DNA from: Anoxybacillus mongoliensis
GTDB taxonomy: Bacteria > Bacillota > Bacilli > Bacillales > Anoxybacillaceae
Direction: 5' to 3'
Length of the DNA: 64,000 nucleotides
Assembly: GCF_014201515.1 (NCBI RefSeq)
Contig: NZ_JACHEQ010000004.1
Span: forward strand, 62,001 to 126,000
Of this stretch, positions 15,731 to 25,145 are shown one piece after another (the stretch's first letter is position 1; every line of letters starts with the position of its first letter). The position numbers and the translations under genes were made by a program. The notes beneath the pieces are model-generated. The model was not told where the DNA came from and searched no databases. It worked only from the letters and a program-made list of their open reading frames with translations.

Positions 15731-17863
15731 ATGGGTTGGTTAAAGGCATTATTTCGTTATTTATTCGGGGAACAGCATGAGCCAAAAAAGATGCGAAAAC
15801 AGCAACAGTCTGTACCGACGAACGAATATAAAGAAATTGAAGCAAAAGTCGTTTATGAATATCCGAGAGGAAAATTTCGCTTTCCATTAATTCCAGATGA
15901 ACCAAAGGAAAGAATAAAAGAGAGAACATATGACCAAAAACGGTCATCGGTACAAACCGATTCATTTAAGAAAAAAACGTATCGCATAGAGCGAACAGAG
16001 AGTGAATCACGCACGTTTCGCCCGACAGATGTGCCATCGCCTGTGTTTGGTTATAAGCGAATGGAGCGTGTCGAGCGAAAAAAAGAACATGATGTGGTTG
16101 TTGAATTTGAACTTCCGATCGTTGAAAAAGTTGAAACAAACGAGCGTGTGCATACACAAGAAGGGGAGTCAATAGAAAGACAGCTTGTTGACGAAACAAC
16201 TGAACATGCGCACATGGCGGTAAGTGAGCCACTTCATGAAGAGAAAGAAGTTGTTTATGAAACGGAAACTGCTGAAGAACACATGGAGCAAAATCAGGAG
16301 GAAGAAACGAAAGAACAGGAACGGGGAGAAGCAAAAATCGAACAAGTTCATGAGGAAAGAACGCGACAACGAAGCGGTGTACCATATAACGTCATGATGT
16401 TAAAACAAGATCGAGAAAAATGGAAAGAGCGACAGCAAAAACAATCATATGTATTCCCATCGCTATCGTTGTTGCACGCACCAAGTATACGTCATGAAGC
16501 TGATGAAACGTGGTTAAAAGAACAAACAGAGCGATTAAACGAGACGTTTAAAAATTTTAATGTTGGAGCGACAGTCGTTCATGTGACTCAAGGTCCAACG
16601 GTTACTCGTTTTGAAGTGCAACCAGAACTTGGAGTAAAAGTGAATAAAATTACGAATTTAGCGGATGATATTAAATTAAATTTAGCGGCCGTGGATATTC
16701 GTATAGAAGCGCCTATTCCTGGGAAAAACACGATCGGAATTGAAGTACCTAACCGATCAAGCCGCCCTGTTTTTATTCGTGAAGTGTTGCAAAGCGAGGT
16801 GTTTCAGCAATCAGACTCTCCGTTAACCGTCGCTTTAGGATTAGATATTTCGGGAAAACCGATCGTAACTGATTTAAAAAAGATGCCGCACGGGTTGATT
16901 GCGGGGGCAACTGGGTCAGGAAAAAGCGTATGTATGAATGCGATGTTAGTGAGCTTGTTATATAAAGCAGCACCACACGAAGTGAAGTTATTGTTGATCG
17001 ATCCGAAAATGGTCGAACTTGCACCATACAATCATATTCCACATTTAGTTAGCCCGGTTATCACGGATGCAAAAGCGGCAACGGCAGCATTAAAATGGGC
17101 TGTGTCTGAAATGGAGCGGCGATATGAGTTATTTGCACATACCGGTGTGCGTGATATTGTACGTTATAACGAATTAATCCGAAAAGCGCAAAAACCCGAA
17201 CAACATTTACCGTATATCGTCATTGTCATTGATGAGCTTGCAGATTTAATGATGGTTGCCCCAGCTGATGTGGAAGAAGCGATTTGCCGTATCGCTCAAA
17301 AAGCGCGAGCATGTGGTATTCATTTGCTTGTTGCTACACAACGACCATCTGTTGACGTCATCACAGGTTTAATTAAGGCAAATATTCCAACGCGTATTGC
17401 CTTTTCCGTATCGTCGCAAATTGATTCGCGTACAATCATTGATATAAACGGTGCGGAGAAATTACTCGGACGAGGCGATATGTTATTTTTGGAAAATGGA
17501 ACAGCAAAACCAATTCGTTTGCAAGGCAACTTTGTATCGGACGAAGAAATAGAGCGTGTCGTCGCCCATGTACGACAACAAATGGAACCGTCTTATTTAT
17601 TTCAACATGATGAGCTATTGCAACAACATGTACAGGCTGATGAAGATGATGAGCTGTTTTATGAGGCGTGTGAGTTTGTTGTTCAACAAGGTGGTGCCTC
17701 AACATCAAGTTTACAACGTCGTTTTCGTATCGGCTACAACCGGGCGGCACGCTTAATTGAGATGATGGAGCAACGTGGCATCGTATCGGCACCAAAAGGA
17801 AGCAAGCCACGCGATGTGTTAATTGATGAACAAGATCTTGAGCAACTACAAGATACAATTTAG
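15731..17863 (+). CDS. sftA: DNA translocase SftA (FtsK/SpoIIIE family)
   Basis: Soluble FtsK-family motor that moves DNA away from the closing septum. Here it has 710 residues against roughly 950 in B. subtilis. Order: a short head (MGWLKALFRYLFGE), a hydrophilic Glu/Lys-rich linker to about residue 220, the alpha and beta motor domains with Walker A GATGSGKS and Walker B VIVIDELADLMM, and a C-terminal winged-helix gamma domain (TSSLQRRFRIGYNRAARLIE) that reads the KOPS/SRS-type DNA polarity signal. No membrane helices, which separates it from SpoIIIE. ATG 15731 has GAGG five bases upstream. Confidence 0.92.
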   Translation: MGWLKALFRYLFGEQHEPKKMRKQQQSVPTNEYKEIEAKVVYEYPRGKFRFPLIPDEPKERIKERTYDQKRSSVQTDSFKKKTYRIERTESESRTFRPTDVPSPVFGYKRMERVERKKEHDVVVEFELPIVEKVETNERVHTQEGESIERQLVDETTEHAHMAVSEPLHEEKEVVYETETAEEHMEQNQEEETKEQERGEAKIEQVHEERTRQRSGVPYNVMMLKQDREKWKERQQKQSYVFPSLSLLHAPSIRHEADETWLKEQTERLNETFKNFNVGATVVHVTQGPTVTRFEVQPELGVKVNKITNLADDIKLNLAAVDIRIEAPIPGKNTIGIEVPNRSSRPVFIREVLQSEVFQQSDSPLTVALGLDISGKPIVTDLKKMPHGLIAGATGSGKSVCMNAMLVSLLYKAAPHEVKLLLIDPKMVELAPYNHIPHLVSPVITDAKAATAALKWAVSEMERRYELFAHTGVRDIVRYNELIRKAQKPEQHLPYIVIVIDELADLMMVAPADVEEAICRIAQKARACGIHLLVATQRPSVDVITGLIKANIPTRIAFSVSSQIDSRTIIDINGAEKLLGRGDMLFLENGTAKPIRLQGNFVSDEEIERVVAHVRQQMEPSYLFQHDELLQQHVQADEDDELFYEACEFVVQQGGASTSSLQRRFRIGYNRAARLIEMMEQRGIVSAPKGSKPRDVLIDEQDLEQLQDTI

Positions 17864-17934
17864 ATGGAGTAGTCGTGAGATAGAAAACATGCTATGCTAA
17901 ATACGTGAAAACGATGGCTGAAGGGGAAAGCAAA

Positions 17935-19044
17935 ATGAAGGAAATCGAGTTGAAATTACAAGGGAAAATTAAACGCCTAACAAATAAAACGTTTAAATTT
18001 GATGAGCGTGTGCGAGATGGCTGGTTTTCAGCCGTATATTTTTTAAAAACGCGTGAAATCGTTAAGGAATTTCGTCCGGATAATATCGTTACGATGCAAT
18101 TTTTTCAAAAAGAACATGCTGTCTTATGTGGAACGGATGAAGTAATCGCTTTATTGCATACGTTTGCTGATGAGCCGGAAAAATTAGAAATTTATTCATT
18201 GAAAGATGGCGATAAAATTAGTCCGTTTGAGACGGTGCTCACTATTACAGGTCCGTATCAAAATTTCGGGTATTTAGAGGGGATTATTGACGGAATTTTA
18301 GCTCGCCGGACGTCTGTAGCAACAAATGTGTATAACGTCGTTAAAGCAGCGGCATTATCTGGTGTGCAAAAGCCGGTTATTTTCATGGGAGATCGTGATG
18401 ACCATTTCATGATGCAAGCTGGTGATGGATACGCAGCTTTTATTGGTGGCTCAACTGCTCAAGCGACACATGCGATGAACGAATGGTGGGGAAAACAAGG
18501 CATGGGAACGATGCCGCATGCCCTCATTCAATTGTTTGACGGCGATGTAGTTGCGGCTGCGAAAGCGTACCATGCAAAATATCCAGATGATGATTTAATT
18601 GTACTTGTTGATTATAACAATGACTGTATTACAGATGCGCTAAAAGTTGCGCGTGAGTTTGGTGATAAGTTAAAAGCAGTTCGCGTTGATACGTCTCGGA
18701 CGATGATTGATCAATATTTTATCCGCCATCCAGAAGTGCTCGGCACATTTGATCCACGTGGCGTCAACCCACCACTTATTTTCGCTTTACGTGAAGCGCT
18801 TGATCGTGAAGGATTTGAACATGTAAAAATCGTTGTAAGTGGCGGATTTAATGAGCAGCGTATTATCGAGTTTGAAAAACAAGGCGTGCCGGTTGATATG
18901 TATGGTGTGGGAAGTAGTTTGTTAAAAGTTCATATTGGTTTTACGGGAGATAATGTATTGCTAAATGGAAAGCATCAAGCGAAAGCAGGTCGGCGTTATC
19001 GCCCGAATCCACGTCTTGAAAAAGTAGAGTATACACCTCAGTAA
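17935..19044 (+). CDS. pncB: nicotinate phosphoribosyltransferase
   Basis: A 369-residue enzyme of the short NAPRT type, converting nicotinate and PRPP to nicotinate mononucleotide for NAD salvage. Family segments are visible: RRTSVATNVYN, FMGDRDDHFMMQAGDGYAA, LVDYNNDCITDALK, VRVDTSR, and the PRPP/phosphate region VVSGGFNEQRI. ATG 17935 follows AAGGGGAAAGCAAA; the frame opens upstream but without an SD. Located between sftA and murC as a single transcription unit ending in a long hairpin. Nicotinate over nicotinamide specificity is from family membership. Confidence 0.88.
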   Translation: MKEIELKLQGKIKRLTNKTFKFDERVRDGWFSAVYFLKTREIVKEFRPDNIVTMQFFQKEHAVLCGTDEVIALLHTFADEPEKLEIYSLKDGDKISPFETVLTITGPYQNFGYLEGIIDGILARRTSVATNVYNVVKAAALSGVQKPVIFMGDRDDHFMMQAGDGYAAFIGGSTAQATHAMNEWWGKQGMGTMPHALIQLFDGDVVAAAKAYHAKYPDDDLIVLVDYNNDCITDALKVAREFGDKLKAVRVDTSRTMIDQYFIRHPEVLGTFDPRGVNPPLIFALREALDREGFEHVKIVVSGGFNEQRIIEFEKQGVPVDMYGVGSSLLKVHIGFTGDNVLLNGKHQAKAGRRYRPNPRLEKVEYTPQ

Positions 19045-19049
19045 CACGG

Positions 19050-19085
19050 AAAAACTGATAGAAGAACGTTCTTCTATCAGTTTTT
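19050..19085 (+). terminator. terminator after pncB
   Basis: A near-perfect inverted repeat: AAAAACTGATAGAAGAA (19050-19066) against its complement at 19069-19085, ending in TTTTT. Confidence 0.92.
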
Positions 19086-19086
19086 C

Positions 19087-19115
19087 TTATCATCGTGGGC
19101 AAACGATGGTATAAT
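19087..19115 (+). promoter_or_regulatory. murC promoter
   Basis: TTATCA (19087-19092), 17 bp spacer, perfect TATAAT (19110-19115), starting two bases after the previous terminator. The leader is about 80 nt. Confidence 0.7.
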
Positions 19116-19204
19116 GAAGTTTGTTACATAAGAGGAAAAGAGCAAAACGGAATTTGTGTCATATACTGTGATATAGATCAACGATAGTTGGTGGAGGTTT
19201 TTTT

Positions 19205-20506
19205 ATGACTATTTACCATTTTGTCGGCATTAAAGGAACTGGAATGAGCGCACTTGCACAAGTATTACATGATATGAAATGTGTCGTGCAAGGGTCAGAC
19301 TACGATAAGCGATTTTTCACACAAGAAGCATTGGAAGAACGTGGAATACCCATTTTTCCATTTAACGCCCAAAATATTCAGGAAAATATGGTTGTGATTG
19401 CTGGGAACGCCTTTCCAGATACACATGAAGAAATTGTAGCCGCTCGCGAGCTTGGCGTACCGGTTATTCGCTACCACCAGTTTTTAGGTGAATTTTTGCA
19501 AAAATTTACAAGTATCGCTGTGACAGGTGCTCATGGGAAAACGTCAACAACTGGGTTGCTTGCTCATGTCATGCAAGGAGCAGAACCGACATCATATTTA
19601 ATCGGTGATGGATCTGGAAAGGGACGAGAAGGAAGTAAGTATTTTGTATTTGAAGCGTGCGAATATCGTCGTCATTTTCTAGCGTATTCACCTGATTATG
19701 CGATTATGACGAATATTGATTTTGATCATCCAGATTATTTTGCCAATATTGAAGATGTGTTTTCAGCGTTTCAACAGATGGCGTGGCAAGTGAAAAAAGG
19801 AATCATCGCCTGTGGGGATGATGAGCATTTGCAAAAAATTCAAGCGAAAGTTCCTGTCGTTTTTTATGGATTCGGTGAAGATAACGATTTCCAAGCACGA
19901 AATATTGTGAAAACACCGGAAGGGACATCGTTTGACGTATTTGTTCGCCACACCTTTTTTGCATCTTTCCATATTCCAAGATATGGTGATCATAACGTGC
20001 TGAACGCGCTCGCTGTTATTGCACTTTGCCATTATGAGGGAATTGACGTAAACATCATTCAAGAGCGATTAAAAACATTCCCTGGAGTAAAACGTCGCTT
20101 TCATGAAAAAAGGTTTGGTTCACAAGTGCTTATTGATGATTATGCGCACCATCCTACAGAAATACGCGCAACGATTGAGGCGGCAAGACAAAAATATCCA
20201 GACCGTCAAATAGTTGCGATTTTTCAGCCGCACACATATACACGCACACAAACGTTTTTACATGAATTTGCTGAAAGTTTATCGCTTGCTGATGCGGTAT
20301 ATTTGTGCGATATTTTCGGATCTGCCCGAGAGCATCAAGGGAAATTATCCATCGAGGATTTGCGTGCAAAAATTGATGGGGCAAAACTGTTGCATGAGGA
20401 ACAAGTTGACGTGTTAAAACACCATGATCACGCTGTCCTTATTTTTATGGGAGCAGGCGATATTCAAAAATTTCAGCAGAGATACGAACAATCCGTTCAC
20501 GTATAA
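19205..20506 (+). CDS. murC: UDP-N-acetylmuramate--L-alanine ligase
   Basis: First amino-acid-adding enzyme of peptidoglycan precursor synthesis, ATP-dependent, cytosolic; 433 residues, standard length. The N-terminal UDP-binding domain starts [15 protein letters not shown]; the ATP loop [11 protein letters not shown] is near residue 107; the central metal/substrate region has [10 protein letters not shown]; the C-terminal domain has [14 protein letters not shown] and [20 protein letters not shown] is placed eight bases before the ATG. Monocistronic, with its own promoter and terminator. Confidence 0.96.
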   Translation: MTIYHFVGIKGTGMSALAQVLHDMKCVVQGSDYDKRFFTQEALEERGIPIFPFNAQNIQENMVVIAGNAFPDTHEEIVAARELGVPVIRYHQFLGEFLQKFTSIAVTGAHGKTSTTGLLAHVMQGAEPTSYLIGDGSGKGREGSKYFVFEACEYRRHFLAYSPDYAIMTNIDFDHPDYFANIEDVFSAFQQMAWQVKKGIIACGDDEHLQKIQAKVPVVFYGFGEDNDFQARNIVKTPEGTSFDVFVRHTFFASFHIPRYGDHNVLNALAVIALCHYEGIDVNIIQERLKTFPGVKRRFHEKRFGSQVLIDDYAHHPTEIRATIEAARQKYPDRQIVAIFQPHTYTRTQTFLHEFAESLSLADAVYLCDIFGSAREHQGKLSIEDLRAKIDGAKLLHEEQVDVLKHHDHAVLIFMGAGDIQKFQQRYEQSVHV

Positions 20507-20508
20507 GC

Positions 20509-20544
20509 AAAAAGCAACTATGATTCGCTCATAGTTGCTTTTTT
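20509..20544. terminator. terminator murC / ytxJ (copy 1 of a twin hairpin)
   Basis: AAAAAGCAACTATG pairs with CATAGTTGCTTTTT across a seven-base loop. The ytxJ stop lies inside the stem, so it serves both convergent genes. An almost identical hairpin is at 22819-22858. Confidence 0.93.
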
Positions 20545-20853
20545 CATTTGGTCATATGTGACGTTCCAATGCGAAGCATGCCACGCCACCCCTTTGTCAG
20601 TTACCCATAATACTTGAGGGGATTCATGTTTTACTTGAAACATTTCTGCGATATGTTGTGATAACGGACGAGAGTGTTGCACATATAAGTAATATGCATG
20701 AATGTGCGGAAAATCTTTTGTAAAACGTTCGAACTCCACCCATGCCCGATGGCTAATTGGACATGTCAGACTATGTTTCATTAATAAAAATGGACGATAG
20801 GACGAACAAATTTGTTCGAATTGTTCAATTGTCTCAATTTTCCCCATGTGCAT
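20518..20853 (-). CDS. ytxJ: bacillithiol system redox-active protein YtxJ
   Basis: A thioredoxin-fold protein of about 111 residues with a single active-site Cys in the family motif KHSLTCPIS. YtxJ is grouped with bacillithiol-linked monothiol bacilliredoxin-type proteins, expected to handle S-bacillithiolated proteins. Start: ATG 20853 (AAAGGA four bases upstream) or ATG 20847 (ten bases). The start lies inside the end of ytxH, so translation is probably coupled. Part of the ytxG-ytxH-ytxJ operon, which belongs to the general stress regulon in B. subtilis. Confidence 0.88.
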   Translation of the reverse strand: MHMGKIETIEQFEQICSSYRPFLLMKHSLTCPISHRAWVEFERFTKDFPHIHAYYLYVQHSRPLSQHIAEMFQVKHESPQVLWVTDKGVAWHASHWNVTYDQMKKATMSES

Positions 20854-21163
20854 CAATTCCTTTATTCAAACGTTTTTCGACATCGTTAACTGCTTGCTCC
20901 GTTTCTTTTAACAACTGCTCGACATCTGATGAAGGAAGCGGAATAGGGATAGAGGAAAACGGCTTTTGCTCCTCTTGCTCCTTTCGTTGCTCTATGTCAT
21001 GTGCCACGTTTTCTCTTTCATGTTGTTGCCATCGCTTTATGTTCGTTTCAGTAAACTCTTGTAATAGTTGTTTTCCACGTTCGCTAGATAAAAATAATGT
21101 CGCAGCTGCACCAGCGATTCCACCAACGATTGCACCGAGTAGAAAAGAACCATTTTTAGCCAT
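20834..21163 (-). CDS. ytxH: YtxH domain general-stress protein
   Basis: A 109-residue protein: a Gly/Ala-rich hydrophobic N-terminus (FLLGAIVGGIAGAAATLFL) typical of the YtxH/gas-vesicle-like family, then a charged, Gln/Glu-rich helical tail with coiled-coil character. It is probably anchored in the membrane by the one segment. SD AAGGAGG is seven bases before the ATG. Middle gene of ytxGHJ; biochemical role unknown. Confidence 0.9.
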   Translation of the reverse strand: MAKNGSFLLGAIVGGIAGAAATLFLSSERGKQLLQEFTETNIKRWQQHERENVAHDIEQRKEQEEQKPFSSIPIPLPSSDVEQLLKETEQAVNDVEKRLNKGIDAHGEN

Positions 21164-21175
21164 ATAAAAACCTCC

Positions 21176-21568
21176 TTATTTTCGTTTCTCTTTCCATTTT
21201 GTCCATATTTCAATAAGTGTTTGTCCCCATTGAATGGCTTGCGTAATTTTTTTTTCGTTTGTTGTTAGTGTTTTAGAAATGGAGTTGTTAAATGTTTGAA
21301 CGGTAACACCGACTTGTTTGACTGCATCAAATACACTTTGTAAGCTTTCCGCTTTTTTATGCACGTCATCTGCGAGCGCGTTCGTCTTATGTAGTAATTG
21401 TGCCGTTTCTTTTCCGATTTCATGCATTTGTTTTTCAACTTCTTCAACGGTTTTCGCAACATGTTGCAACGTTGTTTGAAGCGTTTTTAATGTTTGGACG
21501 ACATAAACGACTAAAATAAGAAAGGCGATCGCGATGAGTGCAATACTGCCATACAAAACAATATTCAT
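21176..21568 (-). CDS. ytxG: DUF948 general-stress protein YtxG
   Basis: A 130-residue DUF948 protein: one N-terminal membrane helix (SIALIAIAFLILVVYVV), then a long amphipathic helical region with heptad-like spacing. ATG 21568 (MNIVLYGS) follows AGAAAGGGG; the open frame runs 36 codons further with no SD. A GGGATA about 30 bases upstream could be a sigma-B -10, but a GTTT-type -35 is not convincing. First gene of the ytxGHJ operon. Confidence 0.86.
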   Translation of the reverse strand: MNIVLYGSIALIAIAFLILVVYVVQTLKTLQTTLQHVAKTVEEVEKQMHEIGKETAQLLHKTNALADDVHKKAESLQSVFDAVKQVGVTVQTFNNSISKTLTTNEKKITQAIQWGQTLIEIWTKWKEKRK

Positions 21569-21698
21569 TGTGAAAAACCCCTTTCTGTCTATCCCACATT
21601 TCTTTCGACAAAAAGAGAAAAAATCCTGCAAAAAACTCCAAATTTTTTGTAGATCGGTTACAATATACATGTACATACGATGGAATGGAGGAATATAA

Positions 21699-22814
21699 AT
21701 GAAAGATCCGCGTATTGAAAAGTTAGCGAAAAATTTAATTCATTACTCACTTCGCTTACAAAAAGGAGAAAAAGTATTAATCGAAAACTTTGGTTTACAG
21801 CGAGAGCTTGTGATCGCATTGGTACGCGAAGCATATGCTGTAGGTGCTTACCCATTTGTTTCATTAAAAGACCATCAAGTTGATCGTGCACTTTTACTTG
21901 GTGCACAAGAAGAGCAGTTTGACATGATGGCTGAATTTGAAGCGAATGTCATGAAACAAATGGACGCTTACATCGGCTTGCGAGCTGGAGATAATATTAA
22001 CGAGTTTGCTGATGTACCAGCCGACAAAATGAAAATTCATGGGAAAACGATTATGCAAAAGGTGCATCGTGACATTCGCGTACCGAAAACGAAATGGGTC
22101 GTCCTTCGCTATCCGAATCCATCGATGGCACAGCTTGCAAAAATGAGCACAGAGGCGTTTGAAGATTTTTATTTCAACGTATGTAACTTAGACTACGGAA
22201 AAATGGATAAAGCGATGGATGCTCTCGTTGAATTAATGAATAAAACGGATCAAGTGCGTATTACAGGACCGGGGACAGATTTAACGTTCTCCATTAAAGA
22301 TATTCCTGCAGTAAAATGTTCAGGACAAATGAACATTCCAGACGGAGAAGTGTATACGGCCCCTGTTCGTGAATCGGTTAATGGTACTATTACGTTCAAT
22401 ACACCTTCTCCTTACCAAGGATTCACGTTTGAAAACGTAAAATTAACGTTTAAAGACGGAAAAATTGTTGAAGCAACAGCAAACGATACGGAGCGTATTA
22501 ATCAAATTTTTGATACAGATGAGGGTGCTCGCTATATTGGTGAGTTCGCGATCGGGGTAAATCCATATATTCAACATCCGATGCAAGATATTTTGTTTGA
22601 TGAAAAAATTGATGGTAGTTTCCATTTTACACCGGGACAATGTTATGACGAAGCATACAACGGCAACCATTCAAACATTCATTGGGATATGGTTATGATT
22701 CAGCGTCCAGAATACGGTGGCGGTGAAATATATTTTGATGGTGTGCTTATTCGCAAAGATGGACGTTTTGTCCTCCCAGAATTAGAACCATTAAATCCAG
22801 AAAACTTAAAATAA
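21699..22814 (+). CDS. M29 family aminopeptidase
   Basis: A 371-residue metallo-aminopeptidase of the M29 (Thermus AP-T / AmpS / PepS) group. Motifs seen: SGQMNIPDGEVYTAPV and IGEFAIGVNP (Glu metal ligands) and SNIHWDMV (His/Asp ligands near the C-terminus). It is shorter than B. subtilis AmpS (about 410), so I give no symbol. ATG 21699 follows ATGGAGG. Cytosolic, dimeric by family, removing N-terminal residues with broad specificity. Divergent from ytxGHJ. Confidence 0.87.
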   Translation: MKDPRIEKLAKNLIHYSLRLQKGEKVLIENFGLQRELVIALVREAYAVGAYPFVSLKDHQVDRALLLGAQEEQFDMMAEFEANVMKQMDAYIGLRAGDNINEFADVPADKMKIHGKTIMQKVHRDIRVPKTKWVVLRYPNPSMAQLAKMSTEAFEDFYFNVCNLDYGKMDKAMDALVELMNKTDQVRITGPGTDLTFSIKDIPAVKCSGQMNIPDGEVYTAPVRESVNGTITFNTPSPYQGFTFENVKLTFKDGKIVEATANDTERINQIFDTDEGARYIGEFAIGVNPYIQHPMQDILFDEKIDGSFHFTPGQCYDEAYNGNHSNIHWDMVMIQRPEYGGGEIYFDGVLIRKDGRFVLPELEPLNPENLK

Positions 22815-22818
22815 AAGA

Positions 22819-22858
22819 AAAAAGCAACTATGGCTCGTTCATAGTTGCTTTTTCTCAT
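22819..22858. terminator. terminator, copy 2 of the twin hairpin
   Basis: AAAAAGCAACTATG, loop GCTCGTT, CATAGTTGCTTTTT, nearly the same as the hairpin at 20509-20544. It separates the M29 gene from the convergent FtsA-like gene. Confidence 0.93.
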
Positions 22859-24986
22859 GCCAAATAATTTCTAGTCGATCTCCTGGTGCAAGCGGTTCGT
22901 AAAATGTTGTCGGTTCACCGTTTTTGAGCAACGTAAACGTTGTTGATGCCCCATGAGGAATATCAACTTGGACGTACTGGAATATATCTTGAAAAATGAA
23001 CGGTTCAATTTTTTGTTCATTAAATTCGAGTTCATCTTCATGATGAACGAGATCATCTTCTTCAAGTAGTTCACCGTTGCGATAAAACGTACCAATTAGC
23101 TTTGTTAATGTGAATGTTTCACCGTTAAATATAATTGGAATAGAATAATGAAGTTTTATTTGTTTTGCTTCAGCGATTTGAGCGATTGTTCGCTGCTTTT
23201 GTTCATGAACGACAATATGATCGCCGTCTTCAAACGTTGTATAACGTTGGCACTCAATCCCGTTTCGATACATCGTTCCGCACCATTCAGGGAATGTTAT
23301 TGTTTTTCCATTTAACGTGATCGTAAACGGTTTGAGTTGTTTGAGCAGATAGTCGTTTTTTGTTGCCTGTAAAAGCTGTTCTATCGTTTCAGGCATATGA
23401 ACGACAATGTCATCCCGATCACATAAAACTGTATCGAGGGAAACGTGTTCCCCATTCCGTAATACAATCGGCTCAATAGTGTATTGTTGTTCGTTGATTG
23501 TCACATGTTTTACCGGCAATGATTCGAGCAAATCACGAAGTTGAATGGTTGCTTGTTGTCCATCTTTTCCTTTTTCAATAACAATCTCGTCATGATTTTT
23601 TATTGGTGTATCAAATGTCGCCAATTCACCATTTTTTAAAATTGTCGGTGGTTCTCCATGTGTTCCAGGAATTGTAATCGTCTGTCCATTCAATGTGACG
23701 ACGCAAGCTAAGCCCGGTTTCCCATATAGCTTATGTAATTGAATTCCAGCAGCTAGTAAGGCATCACCGATCGTCAGTTGTTTCATATCAAATAAGCGAA
23801 TTGTTTGTCCATTTACATGAACTGTTACGTACTGAATCGGTGTTTGCTTTGCTGCAATAGCAATGCCAATTGGGGTGACGAGTTCAGGGCGATGCTTCAT
23901 TTCTTCTTGATTGATATGCAATTTTTGAATGGCATCAATACCGCGAATAGCGACACGATTTTCAGGAAGATGAAGTTTTTGAGCAAGTCGTTTTGGCAGT
24001 TCGGGTGTCAAACTCCCTCCTCCTACAAGCATGACCGCTTTTGGGGATTGATGGTTATTGAGTCGTAAAATTTCTTTGCTAATCGCATCAGCAAGTCGAT
24101 CAATCGCTCCTGAAATCGTTGCAATCATTTGTTCGCGAGGTACTTCGGTTTCAAAACCGAGAATGTCCGTAATCGTTATCGTTTCTTTCAAATGTAAGTC
24201 ACGTTTCGCTCGTTCGGCGAGAGGGAAATCGAGTAAATATGCGTCTGAAAGCGCTTCGGTAATTTCATCTCCTGCCATCGGCACCATTCCGTAGGCAATG
24301 ACTGTACCGAGATCTGTAATCGCAATGTCAGACGTTCCTGCACCAATATCTACAAGCGCCACATTTAATCGTCGCATCGTTGGAGGAATAAGCACGTTTA
24401 GTGCGGCGATCGGTTCAAGTGTTAGCGCCTCCATTTCTAAATGGGCACGTTGTAATGCCGCAAGAAGTGATTCAACGACAAGTTTCGGTAAAAATGTGGC
24501 GATCACTTCAACACTCGCTTCATCTCCTTGTTGATCAATTAAGTTACCAATTTCCTCACCATCAATTTCATAGCGCGTGACCGAATAGCCGACGCAATAG
24601 TAGTGATGACTTTTTTCATTAGATGATTGTTCAGCCAACGTCATTTGAGCTTGTTGAACTGCAGCAAGCTCTAAGTATGTCACATCTTCATGTGTGAGGA
24701 GAGGTTTCCCTTTAATGGAGATATTCGCCCTTCCTTTTTCTGTTTTTAATGAACGTCCTGCGGCTGCAACGCATACGCGCGTTAGAGGTCCGTGTCTCTC
24801 CTCTAACGTTTTTTTTATGTCGAGAATGACGTTAGAAACAGCAAGTACGTCGTGAATTTGTCCATCAAGCATCGCCCGTTCTTCATGTTCTTTTATGACA
24901 ATGTCTTCAACTTGATATTGTCCGTCTGTTTCCTTTAAAATAATGCCAACTACCGAACGCGTACCAATGTCTAGTGCAAAAATCAA
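22839..24986 (-). CDS. FtsA/PilM-like actin-fold protein with C-terminal repeats
   Basis: A 715-residue protein. Residues 1-380 form an FtsA/PilM-type actin fold: phosphate-1 loop ALDIGTRSVVGI, phosphate-2 ALVDIGAGTSDIA near 212-222, adenosine motif VMLVGGGSLTPEL near 318. Residues 385-715 hold about six degenerate units of some 60 residues, each of the form 'LNG+TI...RNGE...D.I.V', resembling small beta-grasp modules. The canonical FtsA C-terminal membrane helix is absent. TTG 24986 is chosen because AAGGTGGG sits five to six bases upstream; the GTG at 24995 is inside that SD. Homologues in Bacillaceae are usually labelled 'cell division protein FtsA', but this is not the dcw-cluster ftsA. 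ATP binding is likely; role unknown. Confidence 0.85.
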   Translation of the reverse strand: MIFALDIGTRSVVGIILKETDGQYQVEDIVIKEHEERAMLDGQIHDVLAVSNVILDIKKTLEERHGPLTRVCVAAAGRSLKTEKGRANISIKGKPLLTHEDVTYLELAAVQQAQMTLAEQSSNEKSHHYYCVGYSVTRYEIDGEEIGNLIDQQGDEASVEVIATFLPKLVVESLLAALQRAHLEMEALTLEPIAALNVLIPPTMRRLNVALVDIGAGTSDIAITDLGTVIAYGMVPMAGDEITEALSDAYLLDFPLAERAKRDLHLKETITITDILGFETEVPREQMIATISGAIDRLADAISKEILRLNNHQSPKAVMLVGGGSLTPELPKRLAQKLHLPENRVAIRGIDAIQKLHINQEEMKHRPELVTPIGIAIAAKQTPIQYVTVHVNGQTIRLFDMKQLTIGDALLAAGIQLHKLYGKPGLACVVTLNGQTITIPGTHGEPPTILKNGELATFDTPIKNHDEIVIEKGKDGQQATIQLRDLLESLPVKHVTINEQQYTIEPIVLRNGEHVSLDTVLCDRDDIVVHMPETIEQLLQATKNDYLLKQLKPFTITLNGKTITFPEWCGTMYRNGIECQRYTTFEDGDHIVVHEQKQRTIAQIAEAKQIKLHYSIPIIFNGETFTLTKLIGTFYRNGELLEEDDLVHHEDELEFNEQKIEPFIFQDIFQYVQVDIPHGASTTFTLLKNGEPTTFYEPLAPGDRLEIIWHEKKQL

Positions 24987-25054
24987 GCTTCCCACCTTCT
25001 TTTTCGAAAATTAAAAAATTCTTTATTGCTTAAACGCGTTTTATAAATAAAGGG

Positions 25055-25083
25055 GTGACAACTTTATCCACTTCGTTTATAAT
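25055..25083 (+). promoter_or_regulatory. aroA promoter
   Basis: GTGACA (25055-25060), 17 bp spacer, TATAAT (25078-25083), in the gap between the divergent FtsA-like gene and aroA. Confidence 0.7.
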
Positions 25084-25145
25084 AATCTCTAATTATATAG
25101 AAATGTACCACATTTTTTAGCTTATATAAAGAAAGGATGAGATGT

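Noticed and set aside
15966-16385. Long minus-strand frame opposite the sftA linker
   Set aside because: Arises from the Glu/Lys-rich codons of the linker read in reverse; no SD or motif.
16000-16400. sftA linker as a tandem amino-acid repeat
   Set aside because: It is low-complexity and charged, but no regular unit could be aligned.
21568-21640. Clear sigma-B promoter for ytxGHJ
   Set aside because: A GGGATA is present, but no convincing GTTT-type -35 at the right distance, so it was not listed as a feature.
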